DNA of 43,953 bases, taken from assembly GCA_021325095.1 (NCBI GenBank), contig JAJPHV010000019.1:1-43953 (forward strand). The letters run 5' to 3'. This document shows positions 1 to 7,242 of this stretch, piece by piece. A program made the translations under genes and the position numbers. The notes under the pieces are model-generated. The model made no database searches, was not told where the DNA came from, and was given only the letters and a program-made list of their open reading frames with translations. Source of the stretch: Chloroflexota bacterium. Its GTDB lineage: Bacteria > Chloroflexota > Anaerolineae > Aggregatilineales > UBA2796. The stretch's first letter is position 1, and the number at the start of each line of letters is the position of its first letter.

Positions 1-131
1 CCCGGCCTTGCGTTTGATGACCGAGTTGACCGTTTCAGTTTTCCAGCGCCGCCCCTGCACGCCATCCAGGGGCGCTGCCGAGACCCAATCCGCGCCGGGC
101 ATTGCGCCCCATCTACACTCGTGCAGGCTTC
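1..131 (-). pseudogene. Transposase fragment (DDE, IS4/IS5-like), cut by window edge
   Basis: Read on the minus strand, this stretch encodes an open segment that ends at the window edge with RRWKTETVNSVIKRKAG. That string resembles the third catalytic-acid region of IS4/IS5-type DDE transposases, where a Glu is followed by a basic S/V-I-K-R-K motif. The upstream part cannot be followed beyond about position 131 as a recognisable transposase, so the 5' part looks lost. The C-terminal end lies outside the window. It sits beside a second decayed transposase fragment on the other strand. The family is assigned from one motif only. Confidence 0.45.
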
Positions 132-184
132 ATAGGCGGCGAAATAACGTACGCGGCGTATCGTCTCTGGTGGGGGCCCCCTGG

Positions 185-431
185 TGCTACAATGCGGGCG
201 TTCCCATGGACTGGACGACGGTCTATTAACGCCTGGTGCTGCTTCATTTACCCGCTCTATAGCCCATGGCTCAATCCTGCCGGACGGCTCTGACGCCCAT
301 TGTGGCCTGACGTCACCCATTGTGAACGGTTCCAGACGGTCAAGGCTCTGTTGGTGGCTTCCCGTGATTTCTTTGACCGCTGTAACTTGAACCCAAACAA
401 GGTCTTATCGATTATCGGCTCGCATCCTTGA
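185..431 (+). pseudogene. Decayed IS630-type transposase C-terminus
   Basis: Plus-strand translation gives the string YSPWLNPAGRL near 256-290. Then, in a different frame from about 297, comes LWPDVTHCERFQTVK and a tail ending VLSIIGSHP before a TGA at 429-431. IS630-family transposases carry SPxLNPxExLW followed by this kind of tail. The two parts are in different frames, and the position of the family's conserved Glu reads as Gly, so the gene is frameshifted and disabled. Upstream text (a VLLHLP-like string in a third frame) suggests further decay. Nothing else is recognisable between here and the methyltransferase stop. Confidence 0.5.
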
Positions 432-456
432 TGTTCTTTCTGCCTGTACTTAGCTT

Positions 457-1632
457 TCACTCCTCCCCCGCCGCTGCCCGCGCCGGATCGACGGCCAGCC
501 ATGCGCCCGCAAACACGTGCCGGCCCGATTTCCGCAGCTTCTCAAACGGCGGGTTGAGCAATACATCGGCGGCCCATTGAAGAGCGGCAGCCTTATCAAA
601 CTTGGCAACCTTATTCACACCTTTTAATAGGCCGCTGGTCACGGCGGGCTGCATGAATTCGACGGCTTTGGGCAGCGACGTAAAGGCCAGCAGATAGGCC
701 CGGCGACGATCTGCTGGATCACTGACCATCGCGGCGTCCCAGTGAATGGTTTCGCCGGGCCGGATGGCCCAGGGCGGCTTGTCGGGTGTCTGCCTGACCA
801 GCAGGAACACAAACCGCCCGCGTACCGCTGCGGGCAACGCTGACGAGTCAACGACCTGCCAACTGCCGGTGTTCTCGTCTGTCGCAGCCGTGCGCGCGAT
901 ACGTTCCACTGTAGACAGGTCTGGATAGGGTTTTTCGCCGCGACTCAACACAGCGCAGCCCTCCATCGCTCGCTCAGTCAGGACGCGCGCAAACCCGGCC
1001 TCTATCAACTGTGCCGCCATTTCTTCGAGCGAGACGCGCTTATGGAGGCAGGCGATGGCATGCCAGATCAGCACCGATATGACCACGCGAGGCCGTCGGA
1101 TATGCTTCACTGCATCGAGTGGGCAGGAACGCCGCGCCGGGTCGAGCAGGATCAGACGCCCACCGGGACGCAGCACGCGCATCGCCTCCTGCAGAAATGC
1201 CGCCGGATCATCCAGGATGTAGTAGACGCCGTGCGCGGTGATGGCGTCGATGCTATTGTCGGAGATGGGCAGGCGCGTAAGGGCAGCCTGTGCAAACTCA
1301 ACTGGATGCAAGGACTTTGCGTTTTCCTCTCCCCTCTCCAGTTGGAGAGGGGTCGGGGGTGAGGTCAGCCACGCCCGCCTCAACATGCCCATCGAAAAAT
1401 CCAGCCCTACGATGTGCAGGTCAGGCCGGAAGTCGAGCAGTTGGCGCGCCAAGCGGCCAGGGCCGCAGCCTACATTCAGAACCTTCAGTTGGGCAGCGCT
1501 CGGCGGAAAATGCCGTGCCATCTCCCGCAGGCTCCCGTGCCACAGCGGGATAGTGGTCAGCCAGGAATAGAGCAGCTCGACGCGATCAAAATAGAAACGA
1601 GTGAGGCGCGGGCTGCTCAGGGCACGACGCAT
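457..1632 (-). CDS. Class I SAM-dependent methyltransferase with in-frame repeat insert
   Basis: This 391-residue protein has a Rossmann-type methyltransferase core. Motif I is VLNVGCGPGRLA (51-62), the acidic strand end is VGLDFSMGML (75-84), LPISDNSIDAI follows at about 121-131, and RVLRPGGRLILLD closes the core. This is the Methyltransf_11/UbiE-like pattern, acting on an unknown small molecule. Residues about 89-106 (LTSPPTPLQLERGE and flanks) are encoded by a dispersed palindromic DNA repeat that sits in frame between the second strand and the LP motif. Residues from about 270 onward form a second region with no family I recognise. It is the last gene of a minus-strand run from rpsO and starts 17 bases after the preceding small gene. 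The fold is well supported; the substrate is unknown. Confidence 0.85.
   Translation of the reverse strand: MRRALSSPRLTRFYFDRVELLYSWLTTIPLWHGSLREMARHFPPSAAQLKVLNVGCGPGRLARQLLDFRPDLHIVGLDFSMGMLRRAWLTSPPTPLQLERGEENAKSLHPVEFAQAALTRLPISDNSIDAITAHGVYYILDDPAAFLQEAMRVLRPGGRLILLDPARRSCPLDAVKHIRRPRVVISVLIWHAIACLHKRVSLEEMAAQLIEAGFARVLTERAMEGCAVLSRGEKPYPDLSTVERIARTAATDENTGSWQVVDSSALPAAVRGRFVFLLVRQTPDKPPWAIRPGETIHWDAAMVSDPADRRRAYLLAFTSLPKAVEFMQPAVTSGLLKGVNKVAKFDKAAALQWAADVLLNPPFEKLRKSGRHVFAGAWLAVDPARAAAGEE
1325..1366 (-). repeat. Dispersed palindromic repeat, copy A (inside methyltransferase gene)
   Basis: The core is a perfect 10-bp stem, CCCCTCTCCA (1331-1340) and TGGAGAGGGG (1343-1352), with a 2-base loop. 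Read on the minus strand it is preceded by CCTCACCCCCGA. The same arrangement (CCTCACC, spacer, CCCC, palindrome) occurs at 8939-8982 and 39290-39328. This copy is translated as part of the methyltransferase. Confidence 0.75.
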
Positions 1633-1649
1633 AAAGCATCAAGCCGCCG

Positions 1650-1838
1650 TCAGGACTTTTTGTCGTCGGGCAGTGACCGGATCAGTTCCAGAAATTCATG
1701 CCAGTCTTCGTCAAAGAAATGCAGGGTGGCCGGCCCTAGCTCGACGTGGTAGGTCACTTCGCCATCCGGCTCCTGCGATATCCACACGCTGTAGTTCTCG
1801 GTTTCGGCCAGCGTTTCGGTTGGGATTTCGTCACTCAA
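1650..1838 (-). CDS. Small acidic protein of unknown function
   Basis: This is a 62-residue acidic protein beginning MSDEIPTETLAETENY, with an aromatic-rich middle (YSVWISQEPDGEVTYHVEL) and no recognised domain. The start is a TTG, chosen because an excellent ribosome binding site, AAGGAGGA, lies about 9 bases upstream and no ATG is available there. That binding site overlaps the end of the preceding 93-residue gene, so the two are probably translationally coupled. It is soluble, with no signal peptide or membrane segment. I do not recognise the family; the regular spacing and strong ribosome binding site support a real gene. Confidence 0.7.
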   Translation of the reverse strand: MSDEIPTETLAETENYSVWISQEPDGEVTYHVELGPATLHFFDEDWHEFLELIRSLPDDKKS

Positions 1839-1852
1839 GGTTTACTTCCTCC

Positions 1853-2134
1853 TTAGCCCTCGTGGCTGCTGGCAACCTTCGCGCCGATGGCCGTCAGCAC
1901 CAGGATGCCATCTTGCTCCTTGACTGCCCCCATCTCACGCAGTTCGCGCCAGTCCGGAATCGTTGACGCCTTGACCGGCTTGTTGGCCGCCTCAGCCGCC
2001 TTGATCTTTTTCAAGGTGGCGATCTGCTCGTCGGTAATGGCGTCCAGCTTGCGCAGACGGCGCGCTTCGGCCCGGAATTCGCGCTCGCGGATGCGAGCCT
2101 TGCGGGCGCGATCATTCATGGTAGTACGCGGCAT
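1853..2134 (-). CDS. Small basic protein of unknown function, possible winged-helix tail
   Basis: This 93-residue protein has a highly charged Arg/Lys/Glu-rich N-terminal half (about 1-50), likely helical and perhaps coiled coil. A short C-terminal part, WRELREMGAVKEQDGILVLTAIGAKVA, reads like the end of a helix-turn-helix or winged-helix fold, but no family could be assigned. The ATG at 2134 is preceded by AGGAGAAA at good spacing. It lies 15 bases after the GNAT gene and its stop overlaps the ribosome binding site of the next gene, so it belongs to the rpsO-pnp run. A nucleic-acid-binding role is only a guess from charge and shape. Confidence 0.65.
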   Translation of the reverse strand: MPRTTMNDRARKARIREREFRAEARRLRKLDAITDEQIATLKKIKAAEAANKPVKASTIPDWRELREMGAVKEQDGILVLTAIGAKVASSHEG

Positions 2135-2149
2135 ATCAATTTCTCCTGT

Positions 2150-3031
2150 TTATGGGTCAATGAGCCGGTTTTGAGGGGTGTCCAGCGGGCGGCTGAACAG
2201 ATCCCGATCCTCGCCATCCGTGCCGGGCGGACGCCACCCAGCCTGCTCAATGGCAACCAGCCGCTCCGGGCGCGCCAGAAAGCGATGCTGGATTCGTTGG
2301 TAGCCCTGCCTGGCGGCCAGCCGTCGCACGGCGCGGCACAGGTCGGCCAGCGTGCCTACGGCTGCATCCAGATAGGCCAGCCTGAGCAGCGGCGGGGCAG
2401 CATTCGCGGCGAAGATGATAACACCGTCCAGCATATTCGGGTCGTGTCGATAGCCGTGCCAGAGGTAAACCCGTGCTTGCGCCGCAAACTCTTGCAAGCG
2501 CGCATCGGTCAGCCTGTACCAGATACCTCCGTCTTCCACACTGCGTTCGGCACGGGTGAAATAGGCTGAACCGTCCAGGAAAGCCCGCACAGCACCGATG
2601 TTCTGTGCCAGCGAGAATTCCGGTCTATACCCTGGCAGACCATCGGTCTGGTAGGCCAGGTAACTGCCGACGAGCGCAAACTGTGCCTGCGCGGCCAGCC
2701 GGCGCATGATCGGCTGGCGAGGGTCTGCGGCCAGCCGCAGTACACCGCCCTGCGCCTGAGCACGCTGCACGGCATGTTGAACGGCGTGTTGCAGCAGCGC
2801 CCGCCCGATACCCCGGCGCTGGAATTCTGGCAGCACACGCAGCCCGTCCAGCCACCACTCCTCTTCACCCAATTGGGTCAGCGTGACCGCGCCGACAATG
2901 CGATCCTCAAGGCTGGCAACGTAATAGTCGCCACCCAGCTCGGAATCGTGGCCCGTCTCGGCGATGAGCCTCCCGACCTGGGCGCGATCAGACTCCTGCG
3001 CCTGCCGGATGGCAACCTGGGCGTTCAGCAC
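2150..3031 (-). CDS. GNAT-family N-acetyltransferase
   Basis: This 293-residue protein has an N-terminal GNAT acetyltransferase domain (about 5-130). Motif A is clear: WWLDGLRVLPEFQRRGIGRALLQHAV, with the acetyl-CoA pyrophosphate loop Q/RxxGxG/A. The C-terminal half (about 150-293) is an extra region often seen in longer GNAT proteins; its content is not recognised. The start is a GTG without an obvious strong ribosome binding site, 26 bases downstream of the pnp stop, so expression probably depends on readthrough from pnp. The acetyl acceptor cannot be told from sequence. Confidence 0.8.
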   Translation of the reverse strand: MLNAQVAIRQAQESDRAQVGRLIAETGHDSELGGDYYVASLEDRIVGAVTLTQLGEEEWWLDGLRVLPEFQRRGIGRALLQHAVQHAVQRAQAQGGVLRLAADPRQPIMRRLAAQAQFALVGSYLAYQTDGLPGYRPEFSLAQNIGAVRAFLDGSAYFTRAERSVEDGGIWYRLTDARLQEFAAQARVYLWHGYRHDPNMLDGVIIFAANAAPPLLRLAYLDAAVGTLADLCRAVRRLAARQGYQRIQHRFLARPERLVAIEQAGWRPPGTDGEDRDLFSRPLDTPQNRLIDP

Positions 3032-3057
3032 AGTGATGTCGTGCCGGGTAGTGTGGC

Positions 3058-5343
3058 TTATTCCCGGCGGCCCCGGTCACCGCCACCCCGTGAGCCACCA
3101 CCGCGACTGCCACCCCGCCCGCCACGATCTCCTCGATCTCCGCCGCGTCCGCCCCGGTCACCGCCACCCCGTGAGCCACCACCGCGACTGCCACCCCGGT
3201 CACGCTCGCGGGCCTCTTCGGGTGTCCAATCTTCCAGGACGGCCTGACGGCTCAGGCGCACTTTCCCGGCGGGGTCGATGTCCGTGACCATGACCATCAA
3301 TTCGTCGCCGACTTGCACCTCATCCTCGATCTTCTCAATGCGGTGGTCGGATAACTGGCTGATGTGCACCAGGCCGTCACGCCCCGGCAGAAACTCCACG
3401 AACACACCATACGGCTCCACGCGGGTCACTCTGCCGGTGTAGATGCGCCCGATCTCGGCCTCCTCGGTCATGCCCATGATGGCCTCGATAGCCCGATCTG
3501 CACTTGGGCCATCGGCGGCAGACACATACACCGTACCGTCCTCTTCGATGTCGATTTTGACGCTGTATTTGTCCTGCATCCCGCGAATGGTCTTCCCGCC
3601 GGGGCCGATCACGGAACCGATCTTCTCCGGGTCGATCTTGAGGACCGTCATGCGCGGCGCAAACGGGCTGAGGTTCTTGCGCGGTTCTGGGATCGCGGCC
3701 AGCATCACGTCGAGGATCTGTAAGCGGGCCTCGCGGGCCTGGGCCAGCGCCTGCGCCATGATCTCATCCGAAATACCCTTGATCTTGATGTCCATCTGCA
3801 AGGCGGTGATGCCGTTCTTTGTCCCGGCCACCTTGAAATCCATGTCTCCGATGTGGTCTTCCAGGCCCTGAATGTCGGTCAGGATAACGTACTTGTCGCC
3901 ATCGCTGATCAGGCCCATTGCGATGCCGGCCACCGGCTGCTTGATCGGCACGCCCGCGTCCATCAGCGCCAGCGTGCTGCCGCACACGCTTGCCATCGAC
4001 GTGCTGCCGTTGGAGGACAGCACCTCGCTCACCACGCGGATGGTATAGGGGAACTCATCCTCCGGCGGGATCATGCTGCGCAGCGCGGTTTCCGCCAGCG
4101 CGCCATGACCGATTTCCCGGCGCTTGGGGCCACGCAGCGGTGACGCCTCGCCAGACGCGAATGGCGGCATATTGTAGTGGTGCATGTAGCGCTTGGTGTC
4201 CTCGGGGTCGAGACCGTCAAGCTGCTGCACGTCGCGCGGCGTGCCCAGTGTAACAATGCTCAGGACCTGGGTTTGCCCGCGCTGGAAGAGACCCGACCCG
4301 TGTACGCGCGGCACAACGCCCACTTCCGCCGACAACGGGCGTATCTGGGTCGGCGTGCGCCCATCAGGCCGGATGCCCTCCGTCAGGATGCGACGGCGTA
4401 CCTCGGCAGCCACCACGTCTTCGTAGCTGGCCTTGATCTGTGCCGAACTGACCGGCTCAACGCCCTCGGCGCCCTCTGCATACTCGGCCAGCACGATGTC
4501 GCGCAGGTCGTCCAGTTCGGCCTCGCGTTCGTCTCGATCTGTGCGCGTGGCGACGATGTTGGCAACCTGGCTCTCGACTCGCGCGCGGATGCGCTCGGCA
4601 AGATCGGCATTGCTCTTGGCGGGCACGTATTCCGACTTGGGCTTGCCCACCTGCGCACGCATCTCTTCCTGGATGCGAATCACGTCCTGGATGGCCTCGT
4701 GGCCGGCGCGCAGCGCCTTGACCATCGTCGCCTCATCGACCTCATCTGCCCCACACTCGACCATAATGATGGCGTCTTTCGTCCCGGCCACGCGCAGATC
4801 GAGGCGGCTATTTTCCATCTCCGGAATGGTGGGGTTGATGGCGATCTCGCCGTTGATCAGTCCGACGCGCACACCGCCGATTGGCCCTTCCCAGGGGATG
4901 TTGGAGATGGTCAGCGCAGCGCTTGCGCCAATGATGCACAGCATATCAACAGCGTGCTCCTGATCGTGACTGAGCGCTGTAATGATGACCTGGACTTCGT
5001 TGCGCAGGTCTTTGGGGAAGAGCGGGCGGATCGGGCGATCCGTGACGCGCGCCGTCAGGATGGCCTGCTCCGCCGGGCGGCCCTCGCGCCGGAAGAACGA
5101 GCCGGGGATGCGCCCCGCTGCGTACAAGCGTTCCTCGTAATCGACAGACAGCGGGAAGAAGTCTATGCCCTCCCGGACGGCGTTGCTCATGGTGGCTGTC
5201 GCCAACACCACCGTATCGCCCATGCGCACCGTGACCGCGCCGCCCGCCTGTTCGGCCAGCTTGCCCGTTTCGATGATCACGTCTTTGTTGCCCAGCCGGG
5301 CCGTAAACCGATAGCCGACTCCCTGACCGATCCCTGTTGTCAT
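3058..5343 (-). CDS. pnp: Polynucleotide phosphorylase with RGG-type tail
   Basis: This 761-residue 3'-5' phosphorolytic exoribonuclease is a central enzyme of mRNA decay. Two RNase PH-like core domains are present: the first carries [13 protein letters not shown] and [11 protein letters not shown], the second [18 protein letters not shown]. An all-helical linker lies between them. A KH domain ([16 protein letters not shown]) and an S1 domain ([33 protein letters not shown]) follow. The last 48 or so residues are an Arg/Gly tract of RGG and SRGGG units, unusual compared with the standard 700-710-residue enzyme and likely to add RNA binding. The ATG at 5343 has AAGGAGG 9 bases upstream. It lies downstream of rpsO, as in many bacteria, behind a long structured leader. 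Confidence 0.97.
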   Translation of the reverse strand: MTTGIGQGVGYRFTARLGNKDVIIETGKLAEQAGGAVTVRMGDTVVLATATMSNAVREGIDFFPLSVDYEERLYAAGRIPGSFFRREGRPAEQAILTARVTDRPIRPLFPKDLRNEVQVIITALSHDQEHAVDMLCIIGASAALTISNIPWEGPIGGVRVGLINGEIAINPTIPEMENSRLDLRVAGTKDAIIMVECGADEVDEATMVKALRAGHEAIQDVIRIQEEMRAQVGKPKSEYVPAKSNADLAERIRARVESQVANIVATRTDRDEREAELDDLRDIVLAEYAEGAEGVEPVSSAQIKASYEDVVAAEVRRRILTEGIRPDGRTPTQIRPLSAEVGVVPRVHGSGLFQRGQTQVLSIVTLGTPRDVQQLDGLDPEDTKRYMHHYNMPPFASGEASPLRGPKRREIGHGALAETALRSMIPPEDEFPYTIRVVSEVLSSNGSTSMASVCGSTLALMDAGVPIKQPVAGIAMGLISDGDKYVILTDIQGLEDHIGDMDFKVAGTKNGITALQMDIKIKGISDEIMAQALAQAREARLQILDVMLAAIPEPRKNLSPFAPRMTVLKIDPEKIGSVIGPGGKTIRGMQDKYSVKIDIEEDGTVYVSAADGPSADRAIEAIMGMTEEAEIGRIYTGRVTRVEPYGVFVEFLPGRDGLVHISQLSDHRIEKIEDEVQVGDELMVMVTDIDPAGKVRLSRQAVLEDWTPEEARERDRGGSRGGGSRGGGDRGGRGGDRGDRGGRGGSRGGGSRGGGDRGRRE
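3070..3198 (-). repeat. 48-bp direct repeat in the pnp 3' end
   Basis: A 48-base sequence at 3070-3117 recurs exactly at 3151-3198. The period is 81 bases (27 codons), so the reading frame is kept and each copy encodes an SRGGG-type stretch of the PNPase tail. Length variation by recombination between copies is expected. Confidence 0.85.
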
Positions 5344-5352
5344 TTCAAGTAC

Positions 5353-5460
5353 CCTCCTTCAAGCCGGTAAAGCCAAAGGCGCTTGAAGGCCAGGCACTGG
5401 AGGCTGGTGCAGATGATTCATGATCTGCTACAGGCTCCAATTCCTGTCACTTCAAGCGCC
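5353..5460 (-). promoter_or_regulatory. Structured pnp leader with alternative RBS-sequestering helix
   Basis: In the minus-strand transcript between rpsO and pnp, GGCGCTTGAAG (plus 5450-5460) pairs perfectly with CTTCAAGCGCC (plus 5378-5388). The inner sequence also pairs over most of its length, closing with GCAGAT/ATCTGC around an 8-base loop, so the whole 83-nt element folds as one long imperfect hairpin. The proximal arm also contains CCTTCAAGC (plus 5381-5389), perfectly complementary to GCTTGAAGG (plus 5356-5364), which overlaps the pnp ribosome binding site. The two pairings share the same arm and exclude one another. In E. coli the pnp leader forms a long stem cut by RNase III and used for PNPase autoregulation; a similar role here is inference. 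Confidence 0.65.
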
Positions 5461-5554
5461 CAGAAAATTAGTTTGACGGCCAGAACCGCGCCGCCCGCCA
5501 TGCCCTTATACAGTTGTAACTTACCACCGCTCTAGTGCCGTCGTGTAAAAACGG

Positions 5555-5836
5555 TCAACGCCTGACGTAATCGCGCAGACCCAGCCGCTCAATCAGCGCC
5601 TTATACCGCTCCGGGTCTTTCTTGCTCAGATATTTCAGATGCCGCAGGCGCTGTCCAACCAGCTTCAACAGCCCACGCCGCGAATGCTCGTCGTGTTTGT
5701 GGACCTTCAAATGCTCTGTTAACTGGTTGATGCGGGTGGTGAGCAGTGCAATCTGGACCTCGGGCGAACCCGTGTCGCCTTCGTGCCGCGAGAACTGTTC
5801 AAAGATCTGAGCTTTCTCAGCCTTAGCCAACGACAT
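5555..5836 (-). CDS. rpsO: 30S ribosomal protein S15
   Basis: This 93-residue protein matches the S15 family along its whole length. It has the [20 protein letters not shown] helix-loop, [32 protein letters not shown] and the C-terminal [12 protein letters not shown]15 binds the central domain of 16S rRNA at the h20/h21/h22 junction and nucleates platform assembly. The ATG at 5836 is preceded by a GGAGAGGG ribosome binding site. A good promoter lies at 5910-5938 on the same strand. It is followed by pnp, the classic rpsO-pnp arrangement. Confidence 0.97.
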   Translation of the reverse strand: MSLAKAEKAQIFEQFSRHEGDTGSPEVQIALLTTRINQLTEHLKVHKHDEHSRRGLLKLVGQRLRHLKYLSKKDPERYKALIERLGLRDYVRR

Positions 5837-5909
5837 AGCGTTCCCTCTCCACTTCTCGTCGCCTGGCGAACCGAACGCGAGGTCCGCCGGTCAGCTTTGA
5901 TAGTGCTGC

Positions 5910-5938
5910 ATTATAACAGGATCGCAGCCCTATAGCAA
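5910..5938 (-). promoter_or_regulatory. Sigma-70-type promoter for rpsO-pnp
   Basis: On the minus strand, TTGCTA (plus 5933-5938) and a perfect TATAAT (plus 5910-5915) are separated by 17 bases. They lie about 75-100 bases upstream of the rpsO start, with no gene between. Confidence 0.7.
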
Positions 5939-6060
5939 TGGTCGGCTGCGCGGCGCACGCCCTGCGGCTGATCAATGAGCCTGACGAACCATGACCGCAC
6001 ACAACGGGTTATAATCCTACAGGACGTGCCCTTCGGAGCATGTCACACAGAAGTCTACCG

Positions 6061-6089
6061 TTGTCACCAGCTATCGCTGATGGTAGAAT
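6061..6089 (+). promoter_or_regulatory. Sigma-70-type promoter with extended -10
   Basis: TTGTCA (6061-6066), a 17-base spacer and TAGAAT (6084-6089), preceded by TGG, make an extended -10 promoter. It points at the GNAT-like and ATPase genes. The same TGGTAGAAT element occurs before the Hsp20 gene. Confidence 0.65.
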
Positions 6090-6242
6090 GGTTTTGGCGT
6101 ATGATGAATATGTTTCTCCTGTGGTGCAAAGACACGGAGGATGCCCCTTATTCACTCAGGGCGCGTTGTGCCATCGCCGGGATGATGCAAGTAACAGCCA
6201 GGCTTGAGGCCGTTCGGCGGATGCAGAATGCAGAGGTTGCAC

Positions 6243-7226
6243 ATGCGATCCTCCCCTGAGGCGCGCCCGTTTTTACCTATTGATCTGCCATTGGTACATC
6301 GCCTCAGTCCCCTGGGTGTCAGCCTGGATTCGGCGACGACCCTGACTCGCGGCATCCACACCATTGAGGGGGCTGTGTGGGGTTCGGTTCCGCTGGCCGA
6401 TCTGGGCACGCCCACCTTTGTCGTGCGGGTGGGCAAGACGGATGCCGTCGCGCAGTTCCGGCATAAGGCGGGCGACCAGCACGCCCACATCGTGTTTATC
6501 GCACCGGACGTGGAAAAGTGCGAAGACGACTCGGCCTGGCTGTATCTGCTGGATGCGATGCTTGCCGCTGCCGGGAAACGCGGCGCGACAACACTCAATG
6601 CGGAGGTGGACGAGAACAGCGCTGCATTCGCGGTTCTACGGAAGGCAGGCTTCGCCGTCTATGCCCGCCAGGAAATCTGGAAGCGTGACCCGGCTCCGCT
6701 TGCGGCAGGTGCAGATACCATCCTTCGCCCCGAAACCGAGCGTGATGCTTTTGGCATTCAGGCGCTGTATGCCAGCATCATGCCCAGGCTGGTTTTGCAG
6801 GCAGATGCCCCGCCGGAGACAGGACACGGTGGGTTTGTCTACGAGCAGGGCGATGAGATCGTGGCGTATGTATCGGTACAGGAGGGGAAATGTGGCATTT
6901 ACGTTCAGCCTTTTATTCATCCCGAGGCGTATGATCAGTCGCAGTCGATTGTGACAGCGACGTTGTCGCGTCTGCCCCATGCAGACCGCCTCCCCGTTTA
7001 TTTCTGTGTCAGACGCTATCAGGACTGGTTACGGGGATCGCTCAGTACATTGGGCTTTGAAGCGTGGGCCAGCCAGGCGGTCATGGTCAAACATACGGCC
7101 TGCCGCATCGAACAGAACAGTTTCAAGCCCGTGCATTCGTTTGACGGCGTGGTTCGCATACTGCCACCCGGTTCGACCAAATGGATGATCAACCGGGGAC
7201 GGTTCAAGGAGCGGCCCCGAACGTGA
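6243..7226 (+). CDS. GNAT-like acetyltransferase family protein
   Basis: This protein of about 327 residues, starting MRSSPEARPF, was given the ATG at 6243 because GAGG lies 6 bases upstream; in-frame ATGs at 6204 and 6228 have no comparable site. It contains a GNAT-like region (about 60-140 of the shortened protein): AAGKRGATTLNAEVDENSAAFAVLRKAGFAVYARQEIW, the typical end of an acetyltransferase domain where the substrate-side helix precedes the RKAGF strand. A second degenerate half follows (about 155-300), so it may be a double-GNAT protein. It ends 16 bases before the ATPase gene and is probably co-transcribed with it. The substrate is unknown. Confidence 0.7.
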   Translation: MRSSPEARPFLPIDLPLVHRLSPLGVSLDSATTLTRGIHTIEGAVWGSVPLADLGTPTFVVRVGKTDAVAQFRHKAGDQHAHIVFIAPDVEKCEDDSAWLYLLDAMLAAAGKRGATTLNAEVDENSAAFAVLRKAGFAVYARQEIWKRDPAPLAAGADTILRPETERDAFGIQALYASIMPRLVLQADAPPETGHGGFVYEQGDEIVAYVSVQEGKCGIYVQPFIHPEAYDQSQSIVTATLSRLPHADRLPVYFCVRRYQDWLRGSLSTLGFEAWASQAVMVKHTACRIEQNSFKPVHSFDGVVRILPPGSTKWMINRGRFKERPRT

Positions 7227-7242
7227 GAAAGAGTCGTATTGT

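Larger units (their letters stand above)
5837..6242. other. Divergent intergenic region between rpsO and the GNAT-ATPase operon
   Basis: About 400 bases without a supported gene. It holds a minus-strand promoter for rpsO-pnp (5910-5938) and a plus-strand promoter (6061-6089) for the next operon. A TATAAT at 6010-6015 lacks a matching -35 box. The leader from about 6096 to the next start is about 147 nt; no clear riboswitch or terminator was seen in it. Confidence 0.7.

Noticed and set aside
3070..3198. CRISPR-like repeats at the end of pnp
   Set aside because: Only two copies, coding, in frame with the Arg/Gly tail; a protein repeat, not an array.
4177..5370. Long open frame on the plus strand opposite pnp (about 397 codons)
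   Set aside because: It lies wholly antisense to a certain pnp gene, has no recognisable motifs, and long antisense frames are expected in high-GC DNA.
6010..6015. TATAAT in the rpsO divergent region
   Set aside because: The nearest -35-like sequence is 22 bases away; the promoter at 6061-6089 is better.
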